DNA from: Sycobia sp. Sy_11
Lineage: Eukaryota > Arthropoda > Insecta > Hymenoptera > Epichrysomallidae
Direction: 5' to 3'
Assembly (NCBI GenBank): GCA_018907035.1
Contig: JACCIC010000097.1
Span: 570,001-634,000 of the forward strand
DNA length: 64,000 bases
The position numbers were made by a program, and so were the translations under genes. This document shows positions 1 to 11,072 of this stretch, one piece after another. The notes beneath the pieces are model-generated. The model ran no database searches. It had not been told where the DNA came from and saw nothing but the letters and a program-made list of their open reading frames with translations. Every line of letters starts with the position of its first letter. Position 1 is the stretch's first letter.

Positions 1-2
1 AC

Positions 3-134
3 GATCATCTAGAAATATCCAATATGCTAAGGGAAATCTATCCAATCTTACAACAGAGAAGCAAGTTTACAAAAATTATAAGCAAGATAGAATCCTTGGG
101 AAAACTCAACACAACAAAAAAATCATATAAATAA
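3..134 (+). pseudogene. LINE ORF1 C-terminal fragment
   Basis: A 43-codon open frame enters from the left edge and ends with TAA at 132-134, just before the endonuclease frame at 150. It reads as a charged, helix-rich tail (DHLEISNMLREIYPILQQ at the start). Its place directly ahead of the endonuclease ORF fits the end of a LINE ORF1 (gag-like, RNA-binding) protein. There is no zinc knuckle in the visible part, so the identity rests on position. Confidence 0.45.
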
Positions 135-149
135 ATACAATACGATTCA

Positions 150-1290
150 ATGAATATAAGCAATTTAGATTTAAAAATTCTATTTTCGAATGCTCGAAGT
201 ATTTTAAGTCACAAAGAAGATATAGAACATACTTTAAAAAATATCGACATATTCGTTTATGTTGAGACATGGCTACATGAACATCAAAAAGTAAATTTTG
301 CCGAATTCAACCTGTATCGTCAAGACAGAACTCACAGCAGAGGCGGTGGGATCTTATTATTAATAAAAAAAATCTACTATACAGAGAACTTTCTCACTTA
401 AAATCACCCCATGAAACAGTCGAGATGTGCGGCATTACAATGGTAAATGTAAGCCCCACTTTAGATTTACTTGTATGTTATAGATCTCCAGGCGCAAGTC
501 TCTCACAGTCGCAATGGGATTATCGATAACGCACGTTCTTCAAATAAACATAGTATATTAATGGGAGACTTCAATGCGTATCACACTAGCTGGAACTGTT
601 ATAAAAATAATGTTAACGGAGAGAGACTGTTTAATTCTATAGATAAATCGAAATAATGTTTACTCAATCCAGACTCGTATACTCACATAGACATTTATCG
701 AAATAAAAAATCAAATATTGATCTTATTTTTTTTAGTGCAGAATTATACGATAAAATAAATATTAACGTTGCTAACGAAACTTGGGGGTCCGACCACACA
801 CCAATATTTCTTACTTTATCTACTACAAAACATACCTACTCGAAATCATCATTTCGCATTCATTCAGTACTTACCAATTGGGAAAATGTAAATAATTATT
901 TAGCATATGAATTTGGAAAATTTTGCAGTAGTGAATACACACTAGCCCCAGCTTCTCAAAAATACAAAATATATTTTAATACTATTGCTAACGCCATAAA
1001 AACAAATACTCCTGTTAAAAAATCGATTGACTCCACTATGTATAGAAATCCGGTACCTTGGTGAGACCACGAATGCAATGAACTAAAATCAAATAGAAAA
1101 ATAGCCTATAAAATATGGTCTCGTTCTGGAGCAATAGAGGATCTAATTGAGTACAAGAAAAAATCAGCACTATTTAAAAAAACTATTAAAAATAAAAAAA
1201 TAAACAATTTTAGAAAGTTTGCAGAGTCACTTAACTTCTATTCTAGTACAACCTATACTTGAAATAAGTGCAAAATATTAAAAAACAAAT
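150..1290 (+). pseudogene. LINE AP-endonuclease domain
   Basis: Fragments in shifting frames show the order of an apurinic/apyrimidinic endonuclease, which nicks target DNA for target-primed reverse transcription. The visible pieces are an N-terminal SNARSI-like start, VETWL and GGGI near 265-355, LMGDFNAYHTSW near 560-600 and the catalytic SDHTPIF segment near 790-810. Stops break the frame at about 399 and 655. Between 860 and 1290 the sequence continues as the charged linker towards the RT, with further stops at about 1062 and 1260. The ATG at 150 is a plausible ORF2 start, 15 bases after the upstream stop. Confidence 0.8.
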
Positions 1291-1292
1291 GG

Positions 1293-2204
1293 GTGAAAAT
1301 TCACCCCATACTCACTAATAACATTCCATCTGAAAATGAACAGCTAAATGCTTTAAACAAAATCAGCCCTCCAACGGTTCAAACAAATCCAGACTGGCTG
1401 CCTCAATGTAAACTAAATGATTTCTTGGACACATCCTTTGATTTTCACGAATTCAATTTAGCAGTAGATAGCAAAAACCTCAAATCGACTCCAGGACTTG
1501 ACGGCATAGATTACTTAATTTTAAAAAATCTACCCTTGAAATATAAACTTCTTCTTCTTGATATTTTTAATGAAATGTTTTGAACACAGGATTATCCACA
1601 CGACTGGAAAAAATCCTTCATACATTTCATTAAGAAATCCAATGAAATAAGCTATAGACCAATAGCTTTAAATTCTTGTCCATGTAAGACATTCGAAACT
1701 CTCATAAAAAATCGATTGGTGTGGAGGTGTGAGCATTATGATATTATACCAAATACTCAAACTGAATTTCGTACGGGACAATCCTGCGTTGATAATTTAG
1801 CTAAATTAATATTATATGTAGAAGATGAGTTCAAATGTAAACAAGATACGCTCGCATGCTTTCTTGATGTCCAAGGAGCCTTTGACAATGTGTTAAGTGA
1901 TATATTGCTAGAGAGATTAGCATCTATTGGATGCTCCGAAAACGTCATTTACTTTATTAAATTTCTTACGCATGAACGATATATTATTTCGAATCTCAAC
2001 CACGATGCTAGATCGATTTATAAAGGGGTCCCACAAGACGGTGTACTGAGTCCGATATTGTATTCAATATACGTAGCCAATATAACTAAAACTTTAAATA
2101 AAATACGCAGGTTTCTCAATTCGCAGATGATCTCGCCTTGTACTACAGAAACAAATCGCCCAAAAATTGCGAGAAAATTATTGAAAAATCGATTAATATT
2201 GTAA
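1293..2204 (+). pseudogene. LINE reverse transcriptase (fingers/palm)
   Basis: Two long frames carry the RT fingers and palm. TPGLDGIDYLILKNLP lies near 1490-1535, the first catalytic segment FLDVQGAFDNV near 1860-1890, GVPQDGVLSPILY near 2025-2065 and the active-site FADDLALY near 2120-2145, the last in a different frame. The enzyme would copy its own RNA at a nicked chromosomal site. A stop at about 1581 and a frameshift near 2110 disable it. The thumb and connection region expected after FADD is absent because the sequence changes abruptly at 2205. Confidence 0.88.
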
Positions 2205-2570
2205 CGTTCCTATCCCCCTCGGGATAGCCTACGCGGTATCTTCCCAGGGTAGTTTTGAGAGGGGAGGAAGTTTTTCAGGATCGGACGGCGGTTTTAGGAA
2301 AATAATATTACACGAACACAGTATATAATTTTTTATAACAAAAAATATAAATTTATTCGCGAAAAATAAATCAGCTCCTCTATCTACAGGATTCTGAAAC
2401 AAATCAAATTAAACACAAAAAAACCATTTTATGCAACTCGTATTTATGTAAAGTGTTTTCTAACTCTTCCACTATTATAAACAAGTCAGTTCAATTATTT
2501 CATAATAAAAACAAAAAAAAGATCCTTAAACGAAAAAGAATGATTTAAAAATGCATCGAATACGTTACCA
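2205..2570. other. Unassigned block interrupting the LINE
   Basis: This segment replaces the RT thumb. It opens with a C/G-richer stretch (TGTAACGTTCCTATCCCCC) and then turns A/T-rich. It has no coding frame. The TGTAAC start recalls an LTR terminus, but no clean matching end or target-site duplication is visible, so its origin is open. An insertion with loss of flanking LINE sequence is one explanation. Confidence 0.4.
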
Positions 2571-3378
2571 ATGTTACTTCGAAAAAATTACACATACTCA
2601 ATAAACTGGAAATATATGCAAAAGAATACGATACGTATAGAGGTAATATCAACATAAATACTAAAATTGGTCATTCCATACAGAGCTACCTAAGTACCAA
2701 CATATCAAGATTCGCCGAGTCCTTAAATAGTAATCCTAACTGCTATACGATATTCACGGATGGCAGTAAAAATCCAAATAAAATTACAGTAGGAGCCGCC
2801 TGTATTTGTAGAGAACTAAACATAAAAACCAAAATAAACACGACTTCGGAATAGAAGGTAATGAAGAGGTCGATATCCTCGCAAAAAGCGCAGACATAAC
2901 CGATTTAGACCAAAATCTACTCGTTCCTTACACAGACTTTCTATGTATTTTTCATCAAAATTCATTAAAACAAACCAAATGTGCCAACAAATCCCGAGGT
3001 CTAGTAAAAGGTAAAGATTATTTTAAATTATTTCATTCATCAAGTAATGTTCCCTGGTTTCACAAGAAAAATCTATCGAGAAAAGTTATAGTGACTAACA
3101 ATCGATGTAGGTCGAACCACTATAACCTTGCTGCCTGCCTCTTTCGCGTAGGAATCACAAATAGTGCGAGGTGTGAATGCAACGCAGAAAATCAAGATTT
3201 CAATCATATATTCTGGCAATGTCCACTTTTAAACTCAACAAGAACAGAACTCTTCAGAAAATTAAGTAAACAAAATATAACCCTTCCGATAAATATTGAA
3301 TCATGCTTAACCTTATGTAATGTAAATGTGCTCAAACATCTCTCTGCATTTCTTGAAAATTGTAATTTAAATATCTAA
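2571..3378 (+). pseudogene. LINE RNase H and C-terminal Cys/His segment
   Basis: The RNase H start (IFTDGSKNPNK, first catalytic Asp) is at about 2750-2785. The closing motif GNEEVDILAKSA follows at about 2860-2895 with roughly 70 residues missing between them. The frame from 3091 to 3378 carries CRSNHYNLAACLFR followed by C-x-C and H-x4-C spacing (CECNAENQDFNHIFWQCPL). This arrangement is typical of the last domain of RNase H-bearing LINEs. The domain would remove RNA from the RNA-DNA hybrid. The internal deletion and a stop at about 2852 make it non-functional. Confidence 0.8.
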
Positions 3379-3540
3379 GCCACTTATCATAAACACCTAT
3401 GTTAAAATTTAATGTGTAGCGTCTATTATATTATTACATGTACAATGATACTAATATGTAATTGATATAGCTGTATAAACACTTCTGGGTTTGGGTAAGC
3501 GTAAATAAAAAATAAAAAAATAAAAAAAAAAATAAAAAAA

Positions 3541-3614
3541 AAAGATATTTTTTACTAAAACTTTATATTTGTCAGACCCTATAGAAATATAATATATATA
3601 TATGTAATATAATA

Positions 3615-3649
<35 letters not shown>

Positions 3650-4055
3650 TATAATTATATATAAATATCTAATTATATCTATTTATATATTTTTTACGCA
3701 GGCTGCATTTCTCGATAAAAACTAAATGAAAAGTAACATCCGAATTTGGTATTGACTAATTGGAAATATATTAAAATTATATAATAGCAAATCCATTTCT
3801 CTACAAATATAGCAAAGAGTGTCCGTGCGTATCGGCAAGGTATGACAAATGTAAAGTTTTAGTAAAAAATATTTGATCTGCTCGAGGGAAAAGTTAATTC
3901 GCGGCTCCCTAAAATGGCTTCAGGCAGCTCTGACATGTCTTGCATGGAACTAGCCGCATACAGAAACATGTCCAAAAATCTCACTTAGTTGCTCGGGACA
4001 ATTCAGAATCATTTCCAAACACACACACACACACACACAGACACACCAGTGTGGA
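3541..4055. other. AT-rich intergenic stretch
   Basis: No gene is seen. There is an (AT)n run at about 3618-3646 and an (AC)n run at 4017-4041. The rest is low-complexity AT-rich sequence between two LINE remnants. Confidence 0.6.
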
Positions 4056-5395
4056 GTTTTATTGCTTCCTCCCATCTGGCGCCTCCCCAGATTGTGGATA
4101 GGGGATGGCTCGCTACAATTTGTAGAGGGCATTGAGGAAATAAAATACTCAGGGCGGACAGAAAAAGCCAATAAGGATGGCCTCCCGAATTTAAGGTCAA
4201 TTATGATTAATGTTTGGTATATAGAAGGATATACCTCAGGGAGTAACTCCGGCAAGACCAGTCAATCTCCTCACCGATTCCGATAGAGTGCAAGCCTCTA
4301 TGGTCGGTGGTAGCCCTTCGGATTCTGGGGAGGGCAAATCAAACATCATCATAGACAGTACATTGAATACTAACGGAGATGTCATGGTAGATCAAGTCGA
4401 TAGAATTTCTGCTTGAGACATTTCTATCACGCGCAGAAACAATCATCTGGAGCCACTTGGAGAGAATATCAGTCAACTGTTTGAGTATGTGAAAGGTAGG
4501 CATAACGTGCACAAGACCATTAAGGATCTTGCTCGTTCTATTAATGCCTCATACAAATGCATCAGTATGGCAGAGGATGATCTGTTGCAGTATCACCTAA
4601 AGGAAGAATACCTAAAGGAAGTGTGAGGCCAAGGAAAATCAATGGCAGACCATCAAGCGCAAGAACTCCAAAGGCAAAGATAAGGAATTACCCAGTGCAC
4701 GCAGGCTTAGTGGACGAAATAGACCTAATTCCATCTTGATTAAGGCCAATGAAGGAGTTATATACGCGGAGGTACTCCGTCAAATAAAGAATGATCCGGA
4801 GTTATCTCATGTGAAGAATGAAGTCAACAGGATACGGAGAAATGCAAGCGGTGCCCTGCTACTTGAGTTAGAACGGACAGTCAAAAATGCACATGAGTTG
4901 GCTCGCATTGTTTAAACTAAGGTTGGCCATAGCGCATTCACTTCGGTCCTGACTAATCTTATTACATTGGAGATTAAAAATATAGATGAGGTTACTACAA
5001 TGGATGAAGTCTTAGAGACTCTGAAATCACAACCTCGAACTAGAGGAGACTAACATGCTAATCGCTCGTTCCTTGCGGTAAGCTTATGGGGGTACTCAGA
5101 CGGCGGTGGTGTCTGTATCATACAGTCACGCAACTGAGTTACTACGTGGAGGGTATGTTCGCATAGGATGGGTTAGCTGTAGAATTCGAAAAAAAAAACA
5201 GAAATAAGGCGTTGCTTCAGGTGTTGGCAGACTGGCCATTTAGCGGCCGTATGCTCGGGCTCTGACAGAACTAATCTTTGCAGGCATTGTGGAGGAAAAG
5301 ACCACCTATCCAAGCTGTGTGTAAACGAGCCCTGCTATTTACTTTGTAAATGTGAAGGAAAAAAGGAGATTAATCATCCAGCATTTGGATATAAA
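4056..5395 (+). pseudogene. R1-type LINE ORF1 (gag-like) with zinc knuckles
   Basis: Conceptual translation in several frames gives a charged N-terminal part. A segment around 4710-4910 reads GRNRPNSILIKANEG and LELERTVKNAHELARI, as in R1-type ORF1 proteins. At 5207-5395 there are two clean CCHC zinc knuckles (CFRCWQTGHLAAVC and CRHCGGKDHLSKLC) and a partial third. These proteins bind the element RNA and form the transposition particle. Stops and shifts occur throughout, for example near 4625, 4912 and 5050. No ORF2 follows, so this is a stranded 5' portion. Confidence 0.72.
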
Positions 5396-6380
5396 ATTAT
5401 AATTAAATACATTGTGTCAAATTCGTAAAAATATTTCTTAGAACATAATGTTTATGCATTTACGTAGTTTTTATGTATTTTTCCATAAAAATCCAAAATG
5501 TATAAAAATCAGAACGATAATCATAATCAGCATACCAAAAATGATAATACGCCAAATTTGAGCGAAATCAGATATGGGTGCTTTCTGAAGTATAGCCAGA
5601 TTCGCAGATTTCCAAAGCAACCCGAGATGAAATTGTTAAATTTCATTGAATTTTTATTAAATATAGTAGGTGGAATGTTAAAATAAAGATACACGAAATA
5701 ATCTTTTAACATGAACTTTATTTCAAACACGGAAAAAAAAGACGTCTGTTCAAACGAAAGGACGACGTAAGACTCACTACAGTGCTCGATAAAGAAAACT
5801 CTGCAAGCTCTTGTGAGAAGCTTAAAACCTATAAAAAAACATCATGCATCTAAACAATAAACTCAAAAATCATTTGCCGCGCAGGGCAGCAAAGACGCAG
5901 ATCGTAATAAGACCCAGTGGACACATATGTTTACATCCTTTTACGATACCGTCCAATATTTAGTTTCAAGTATTTTTTTGCTTTATTATTTATAGAAGGC
6001 TAAAATAATCTAACAAATTTTTTTTCAGAAATATCGGTTGTACCGAAAAAATGAACAGATAAAAAAAGATGCACTTTTATGAGATGTACAACTCTCTTTT
6101 GAAGTTTTTTTTTAAAAATAATCTTATTATCTGAACATACAAAAAACCACTATTTGTATGCTTTTTGTATTGTTACATCCTGAAACGTTCTACACATGAA
6201 ATAATAAAACAGAAAGTCGGAGCTCTTTCGAAGTCCTCACCCAAAAATATATTTTCAAAAAGGCTTGCATGTCAGCAAAGCAAGCGTTCAAGTATGTGCT
6301 TAGGATATCATATCATATCATACTTCATATCATATCATATCATATCGTATCATATCATAGCATATTATATCATACTAATT
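5396..6380. other. Intergenic stretch with (TCATA)n repeat
   Basis: No convincing gene is seen. The open frames are short and overlap on both strands. A pentanucleotide TCATA-type array lies at about 6304-6372 and ends at the border of the 1.9 kb repeat, which suggests it grew from that element's edge. Confidence 0.6.
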
Positions 6381-6801
6381 TATAAAGACAAAGCGTGTTT
6401 TGTTTGTACGCGATAACCGAAAAAACTACTGAACCGATTGTTTTGAAATTTGACATATAGATTCTATACTATTTTGGGAAGGACATAGGTTATGTTTTTT
6501 CTTGAAAATCATTTTACTTTCATCAATAAATTAAGTTAATGGTTTTAACAATCAGTTTCACCAGCGGCCACTAGGTGGCGTCTTGAATCATGAACATCAA
6601 TTCAAAGTATTCTGCTTAAAGTATTAATACCAGGCCAGCTCAAACGAATGTTCATATCCAACTTTGGGATTCGTATCCTAAAGAAGGTGTGGTGTTAGTC
6701 GGTATTACCTTTTTTGTTCTTCAGGTTAATCTGACACTACACTCACACCTTATGGATATCTTTCGATTTTTGTAAATTTTATTTTCTCTTACGTGAGAAA
6801 A

Positions 6802-6803
<2 letters not shown>

Positions 6804-6832
<29 letters not shown>
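6804..6832. repeat. (CT)n microsatellite inside the 1.9 kb repeat
   Basis: The run sits at the same internal position as the (GA)n run at 41229-41295 in the inverted partner. The tract was therefore present before the copies separated and has since expanded differently. Confidence 0.85.
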
Positions 6833-6840
<8 letters not shown>

Positions 6841-7289
6841 TTTTTCTCCTTCTCTTATAAAATAGTTCTGTATGCCAAATCATACTGAATAAAATTTGTG
6901 ACGACAATTATATTTTTGTTTTTATACATCATACTAACTTCATAACTGTGACAAGAGACTGTTCTTTTTAGTTCGAACAAAAGAAATGATTGCAAAATAA
7001 GGTTCTATTACCAACAACATCGAAACTATATATATAATATATCGTCACTTCTGCATAAAAAGGCAATATTCATTGCCTATTTGAAAAATATACTATTCGC
7101 CATACCCATTTGCTTGAATTTCAGTTGGCATCACTACGAAAATATTCACGGTATTTAATTGAAAAAACGAAAATATACGAAATATGTAATATGTATTGTA
7201 TGTATATTATATTGTACATATTATATGTACACATTTTAAATACGGTTTCTACTGAGAAATATTGTATTCGCATATACGGGCGGTTATTA

Positions 7290-7990
7290 CGATATCCCGT
7301 TGCCTTAAGACTATTTATATATGCAGTTGTGTGTTTGAATGATAGAATGCGATGTCCAGGTGTCTCTGGGCGATTTCTACGGGGAATATTATATTTAGTT
7401 GATAGAAAATGACATCCAGATATGAGGAAATCAACTTCTATGGGAAGATTCATGTTGAGACGGTACTATTTCCGAACGATTTCTACGGGGAGTATCGTGT
7501 TTAGTCATTAGGAAGCGATGCTAGTTTTCTCGGGACGACTTCTACTGGGATCATCGTGTTTAGTTGGTAGGAAACGTTGTTTAGGTATGTTGGGACAACT
7601 TCTACGGGAAGTTTCGTGTTCAGATGATAGAATGCGATTTCCAGGTGTTTTGGAACGACTTCTATGGGGACTTTCGTGATCGGACGGTAGACAACGATGT
7701 CCAGGTATGACGAGACAACTTCTACCGGGAGTGTCATGTATAGTTAGTGGGAAACGATGTCCATGTATCTCATTACGACTTCTATGAAGAGATTATTATT
7801 CTATCATTCGAACACGCACACTACCTGTAAGAGTCGTCCCGGGATACCTGGACATTGTATTCTACGTCCCCAACACAAAACTCTCTATAGCAGTCGTCCC
7901 GAGACATTTTGTATAGTCCGAACATGATGCTCTCTGTAAACGTCATCTCGAGACACTTGCACACCTTTTTCTACCGCTCGAATTCGAAAG
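7290..7990. repeat. ~62-base minisatellite with orientation switch
   Basis: Degenerate units share the words GACTTCTACGGGAAG, TAGAAAACGATGTCCAGGT and TCGGGACGACTTCTA. From about 7290 to 7785 the units read in one orientation. From about 7790 to 7990 the same words appear as reverse complements (GTCGTCCCGAGACA, ACCTGGACATTG). The open frames in both strands here are by-products of the repeat. Confidence 0.75.
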
Positions 7991-8022
7991 TACAATTTTT
8001 TCCATTGAAGCCGTATTTAATA

Positions 8023-8025
<3 letters not shown>

Positions 8026-8056
<31 letters not shown>
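8026..8056. repeat. (AT)n microsatellite
   Basis: An uninterrupted AT dinucleotide run inside the left 1.9 kb repeat. The partner copy has only ordinary sequence at this point (ACACATGCATATTACATA), so the run is copy-specific. Confidence 0.9.
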
Positions 8057-8058
<2 letters not shown>

Positions 8059-8276
8059 ATAAAATGGTCTGCAAAATATTAACTTTTTGAAGTGGACGCT
8101 ACATTGAAGCGGCTTTTTATACAGAAGCGACGATGGTAAATTACGGCCAATTATTGATAGAAATATAGATTTGTATATATAAGAGTACTTTTTACTTAGA
8201 TATTATTGAATTGCTTATGAAATCGATTAAATTATTATCTAGGGCGAAACCGAGACGGGGGATGCTAGTATTTGTG

Positions 8277-8278
<2 letters not shown>

Positions 8279-8326
<48 letters not shown>
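8279..8326. repeat. (TA)n microsatellite at the repeat edge
   Basis: A TA run begins a few bases after the terminal GGGGGATGCTAGT of the left 1.9 kb repeat. The right copy also has a long AT run close to its matching end (39901-39976). Confidence 0.9.
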
Positions 8327-8327
<1 letters not shown>

Positions 8328-8329
8328 CA

Positions 8330-8870
8330 CTTTCACCTAAGAGCCTTTACATATAACGACACAAATATAATGTATATAATAACTCGAGTTTATTGAAGCA
8401 AAGAGTAAACGCAATAAAACCAGATGTAGTAAACATCTTCGTTTTCTGTCTCATTCGGACGTACTACAGTTAATAGATGATATTTAGATAAAAAGGTAAA
8501 CGCAGAGACGCTTGACTCACTTGTGGATCGCTGTACAATAGTCCGCGTATATATACATGATTGCGAACTTGCACGCTTGATGTTCTTTTGAAAAATAAAA
8601 TCTATTTTATATGTAAAAACTTCAGTAGGATGTATAAGGTAAAATATTATCTACACATATTTAGTTGTATCGTCTAATATTTTTTATGATTAATTACGTA
8701 AAATATGAATTTAAAAAATTACAATAATCATCAGGGTTCTTTTTATTTCGATCATATATGTACGCTACTGACTGCTGCTCGTCGCAAGATCTCTTCGAAT
8801 ATGCCAAAACTAAATTTCTCTCTTTTTTTATCTACAGAAATAGTGATTATCAGTTGCGGGGGATTTCGTG
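8330..8870. other. Unassigned AT-rich stretch
   Basis: No gene or recognised repeat is seen between the (TA)n run and the inverted-repeat arm at 8875. Confidence 0.5.
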
Positions 8871-8874
8871 CATT

Positions 8875-8985
8875 ATAAATTTACTTCGACGTCTCATTTT
8901 GTTTATACAATACGTAGAACAGTGAAACAAATTTTATTTGATTTATTATTTTGTCCTAAAAGTGGCAAAACTCGAATTATATATA
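8875..8985 (+). repeat. Inverted-repeat arm, left
   Basis: The arm contains TTTACTTCGACGTCTCATT exactly as in the reverse complement of 10325-10445. About 90 bases further on comes AAGTGGCAAAAC, where the other arm has AAGTGGCGAAAC. The arms are about 1.3 kb apart and face each other across a GC-rich island. Confidence 0.65.
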
Positions 8986-9005
8986 TATATGTATATATAT
9001 ATATG

Positions 9006-9063
<58 letters not shown>
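8979..9063. repeat. (TA)n/(GTATATAT)n microsatellite
   Basis: A TA-rich run with interspersed GTATATAT units. The frames of alternating Tyr and Ile codons that cross it are not genes. Confidence 0.9.
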
Positions 9064-9066
<3 letters not shown>

Positions 9067-9429
9067 GAATGTAACGGATTGTTTCTTAATACGCGCCGAA
9101 TACAAATTTATTGTTTAATAAAATTATATCGTTATTTCTACAGATTTATACAAGTTAATTTTCATACAAGTTAATTATATGCGTTTCCCAAATAAGATAT
9201 TAATATTATATTCGCGTGTTATCATACACAAGATAGGTTGTTACGTTTCGTTTATATTTTCTTTGTTATGTTACGTTTATAGTGCGTTCTGATTACGTAA
9301 AATTCATAAACCTCTGTGTATCAAATAGCTAACCTGTAAAGAAAAATTGTAAGGCAAAAATTCAAGGAAAGAAATTTTTTTATGAATATTTCGATTATAT
9401 ATATGGTAATAAAAGGAGAAAATGGTAGC

Positions 9430-10140
9430 TCTGCCTCTCGCCGTTACCAACTCGCATGTACGGAGGCCTACGTACACGTGTAGCCAAATTTATTGAAAAC
9501 ACAGTAGTTTTCCGATGGCACAATGTACTCTCTCGGAAGTCTAACTTCCGCGTTTGAGTCGCAAGGTGTGCGCGGGGAGCCCCCAAGAATGCTTGGCAGT
9601 GAGTAGTAACATGCATGAGAGGTTGAGAGAGCCATGAGCAAAAAAGGGGGGGAGCGAGATAAATTTGATTCAGAACCGCATGTTTCCCGCCTTGCCTTTT
9701 CGCCACTGCGAAAAATAAAAAGAGAACGTTGTCCGCTAGACTGCGCGCTATTCGCCTTTGTGCGGAATAGGGAAACTTCCCGCCTCGTCTTCGTCAAAGT
9801 AGACGTGCAGAGCGTGGTTTCGATAGTGCGCGCGACAATATCCGCAGGTGAGAGAGCTAAAACCTGGCCGCTCTGTTGAGGCGGGGGAATTGAGCGCGGT
9901 TTTGATAATGCGCGCATCAACGACCACATACGATAGGGCCGAAATTTTACCGCGCTGTAGCGGCGAGTAAGAAGAGCGCGATCGCAAATTGCGTGCGCTA
10001 ATGATTTTCTGTGATTCGACCAAAAATCGCACCGCCCTCCCCACTCTGTAGCAACGGGGGGGGGGGGAGAGTGCAGGCTTTAAAAGGCCGAGCGGCGGCC
10101 GGCATTTGTTCTGCTACTGTTGTAAGACATTGTACGTGTA
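9430..10140 (+). promoter_or_regulatory. GC-rich island, candidate promoter or LTR
   Basis: This 700-base segment is clearly richer in G, C and CpG than its surroundings. It ends with TTTAAAAGGCCGAGCGG (TATA-like) at about 10079, followed by a start-site-like CATTTGTTCTGC and a donor-like GTT/GTAAGA at about 10121. Spliced to the acceptor at 10786, this would give a non-coding first exon for the TPR gene. An AATAAAA immediately downstream (10139) and the CCACCACA end near 10215 would instead fit a solo LTR. The frames on both strands here look like GC-driven artefacts. Confidence 0.4.
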
Positions 10141-10324
10141 ATAAAATTAACAAAATAAAATATAATTAAATCATTTGTTCGAGAACCTACTCCTCTTCCC
10201 AATATTTCCACCACAATGACATTTAAAATTTATAATAAATATTTTCTTTAAAAGCACTAGCACCACGTGGAGCAGAAGACAAATTTATACGAAATTTCTT
10301 TATTTTTTAAAATCTACTTAGAGA

Positions 10325-10445
10325 AATGTTATTAACTCTAGTTTCGTTTCGCCACTTGTAGGCACGTCTAAAGATTTGTACAAATTTTTTTTTAACTTTC
10401 TATAATCAAAATTGAGGGAATGAGACGTCGAAGTAAATTTACTTC
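10325..10445 (-). repeat. Inverted-repeat arm, right
   Basis: Partner of 8875-8985 in inverted orientation, sharing TTTACTTCGACGTCTCATT and the AAGTGGC-AAAC block. The arms could be the ends of an element enclosing the GC-rich island or two independent insertions facing each other. Confidence 0.65.
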
Positions 10446-10786
10446 CGCCCTGGTAGTTCAGCGTGGCGCTTCGATCGGGGTATGCAGCACTCTTAAAACC
10501 ATACTTAAAACATATAAATGACCATATTTTTTCGAATTTGAAATTTGAAAGCACCTTTTTTGTAAATAAAAAGTCGATTATCATTTTTCATATTTTTTTC
10601 ACGTACGTAGTAGAGTTTTTAAAACATTAGTTATAAAAAAATAATATTTATACTATTTATTTGATTAATAAATAAATAAATAACACGATGTTGTTTATAA
10701 AAAACTTAACGTATTAAATAAATATAAAATTTTAGTATATTATCTCAATCTTTAAATAAATAGTATTTGCATTATTTTATTTTCAG
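10446..10786. other. Upstream or 5' UTR intron sequence of the TPR gene
   Basis: AT-rich sequence ending in a pyrimidine-rich tract and TTTTCAG at 10780-10786, a good splice acceptor eight bases before the ATG at 10795. Nothing else is recognisable. Confidence 0.5.
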
Positions 10787-10794
10787 CATTTATA

Positions 10795-11072
10795 ATGTTA
10801 TCTGAAATTGAAATATTGCACTTGAAAGAGAATCTTGAGTTTGAACAAAAGTTAAAAAAACTTCAATGTCCATTTAATTGGAATATGGATGACATTGATA
10901 ATAGTATTTATATAGATTATAAACCGCACGATGAAGAAGATTCCGTACCTTTAATGAAATTCATGCGAATTTTAATGAAGATTTATGTTGAAACAACAGA
11001 AGATCAAGTTAAAGAAAATATATATTTACAATTAGAAACTTGCGAAGAAATTTTGAAAACGATAAAGGAAAG
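10795..11072 (+). CDS. TPR gene coding exon 1
   Basis: Encodes residues 1-92 plus two bases of codon 93. The acceptor TTTTCAG ends at 10786 and the donor is AAAG/GTAAAG at 11073. The ATG at 10795 is the first in the exon. Content is acidic and helical with the LQCPFNWNMDDID motif at about residues 23-35. The frame would stop one codon into the intron, which supports the donor. Confidence 0.85.

Larger units (their letters stand above)
1..3545 (+). mobile_element. Degraded non-LTR retrotransposon (I/Jockey group)
   Basis: Pieces in a consistent order along the + strand are an ORF1 tail, an AP endonuclease, a reverse transcriptase, an RNase H and a cysteine-rich C-terminal segment, followed by an A-rich tail with repeated TAAAA-like units at about 3505-3541. 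This is the arrangement of I- or Jockey-type LINEs carrying RNase H. Many stops and frameshifts, a missing RT thumb region, a foreign-looking block at 2205-2570 and an internal RNase H deletion show that it is dead. The 5' end lies before the window. The clade is an inference from domain order only. Confidence 0.85.
6380..8290 (-). repeat. 1.9 kb dispersed repeat, left copy
   Basis: This segment matches the reverse complement of about 40065-42345 over its whole length. Shared landmarks in order are the block CTACTGAACCGATTGTTTTG, a (CT)n microsatellite at 6804-6832, a GACGACAATTATATTTTTG-type block, a roughly 62-base minisatellite (7290-7990) and a terminal segment ending CGAGACGGGGGATGCTAGT near 8255-8275. 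It has no long ORF and no terminal inverted repeats. A (TA)n run follows directly. The asymmetric ends and central minisatellite resemble non-autonomous Helitron/DINE-1 elements, but that class is a guess. Confidence 0.75.

Noticed and set aside
4009..4255. Minus-strand frames across the R1-type ORF1 start and (AC)n run
   Set aside because: They translate the microsatellite and the antisense of the LINE; no independent support.
6304..6372. CRISPR-like array
   Set aside because: A simple pentanucleotide repeat with no spacers, in eukaryotic sequence.
7110..7740. Open frames within the minisatellite (including PVEVVP-type repeated peptides at 7737-7501)
   Set aside because: The repeated peptide simply mirrors the DNA tandem repeat; no start context, and the frame is not kept in the other copy apart from a short stretch at 40507-40728.
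8868..9174. Tyr-Ile repeat frames
   Set aside because: Translation of (TA)n; no real protein content outside the run.
9395..10044. Overlapping open frames of 80-150 codons on both strands in the GC-rich island
   Set aside because: They overlap each other in several frames, show no domain and follow from high GC lowering stop frequency. Promoter or LTR sequence explains the region better.
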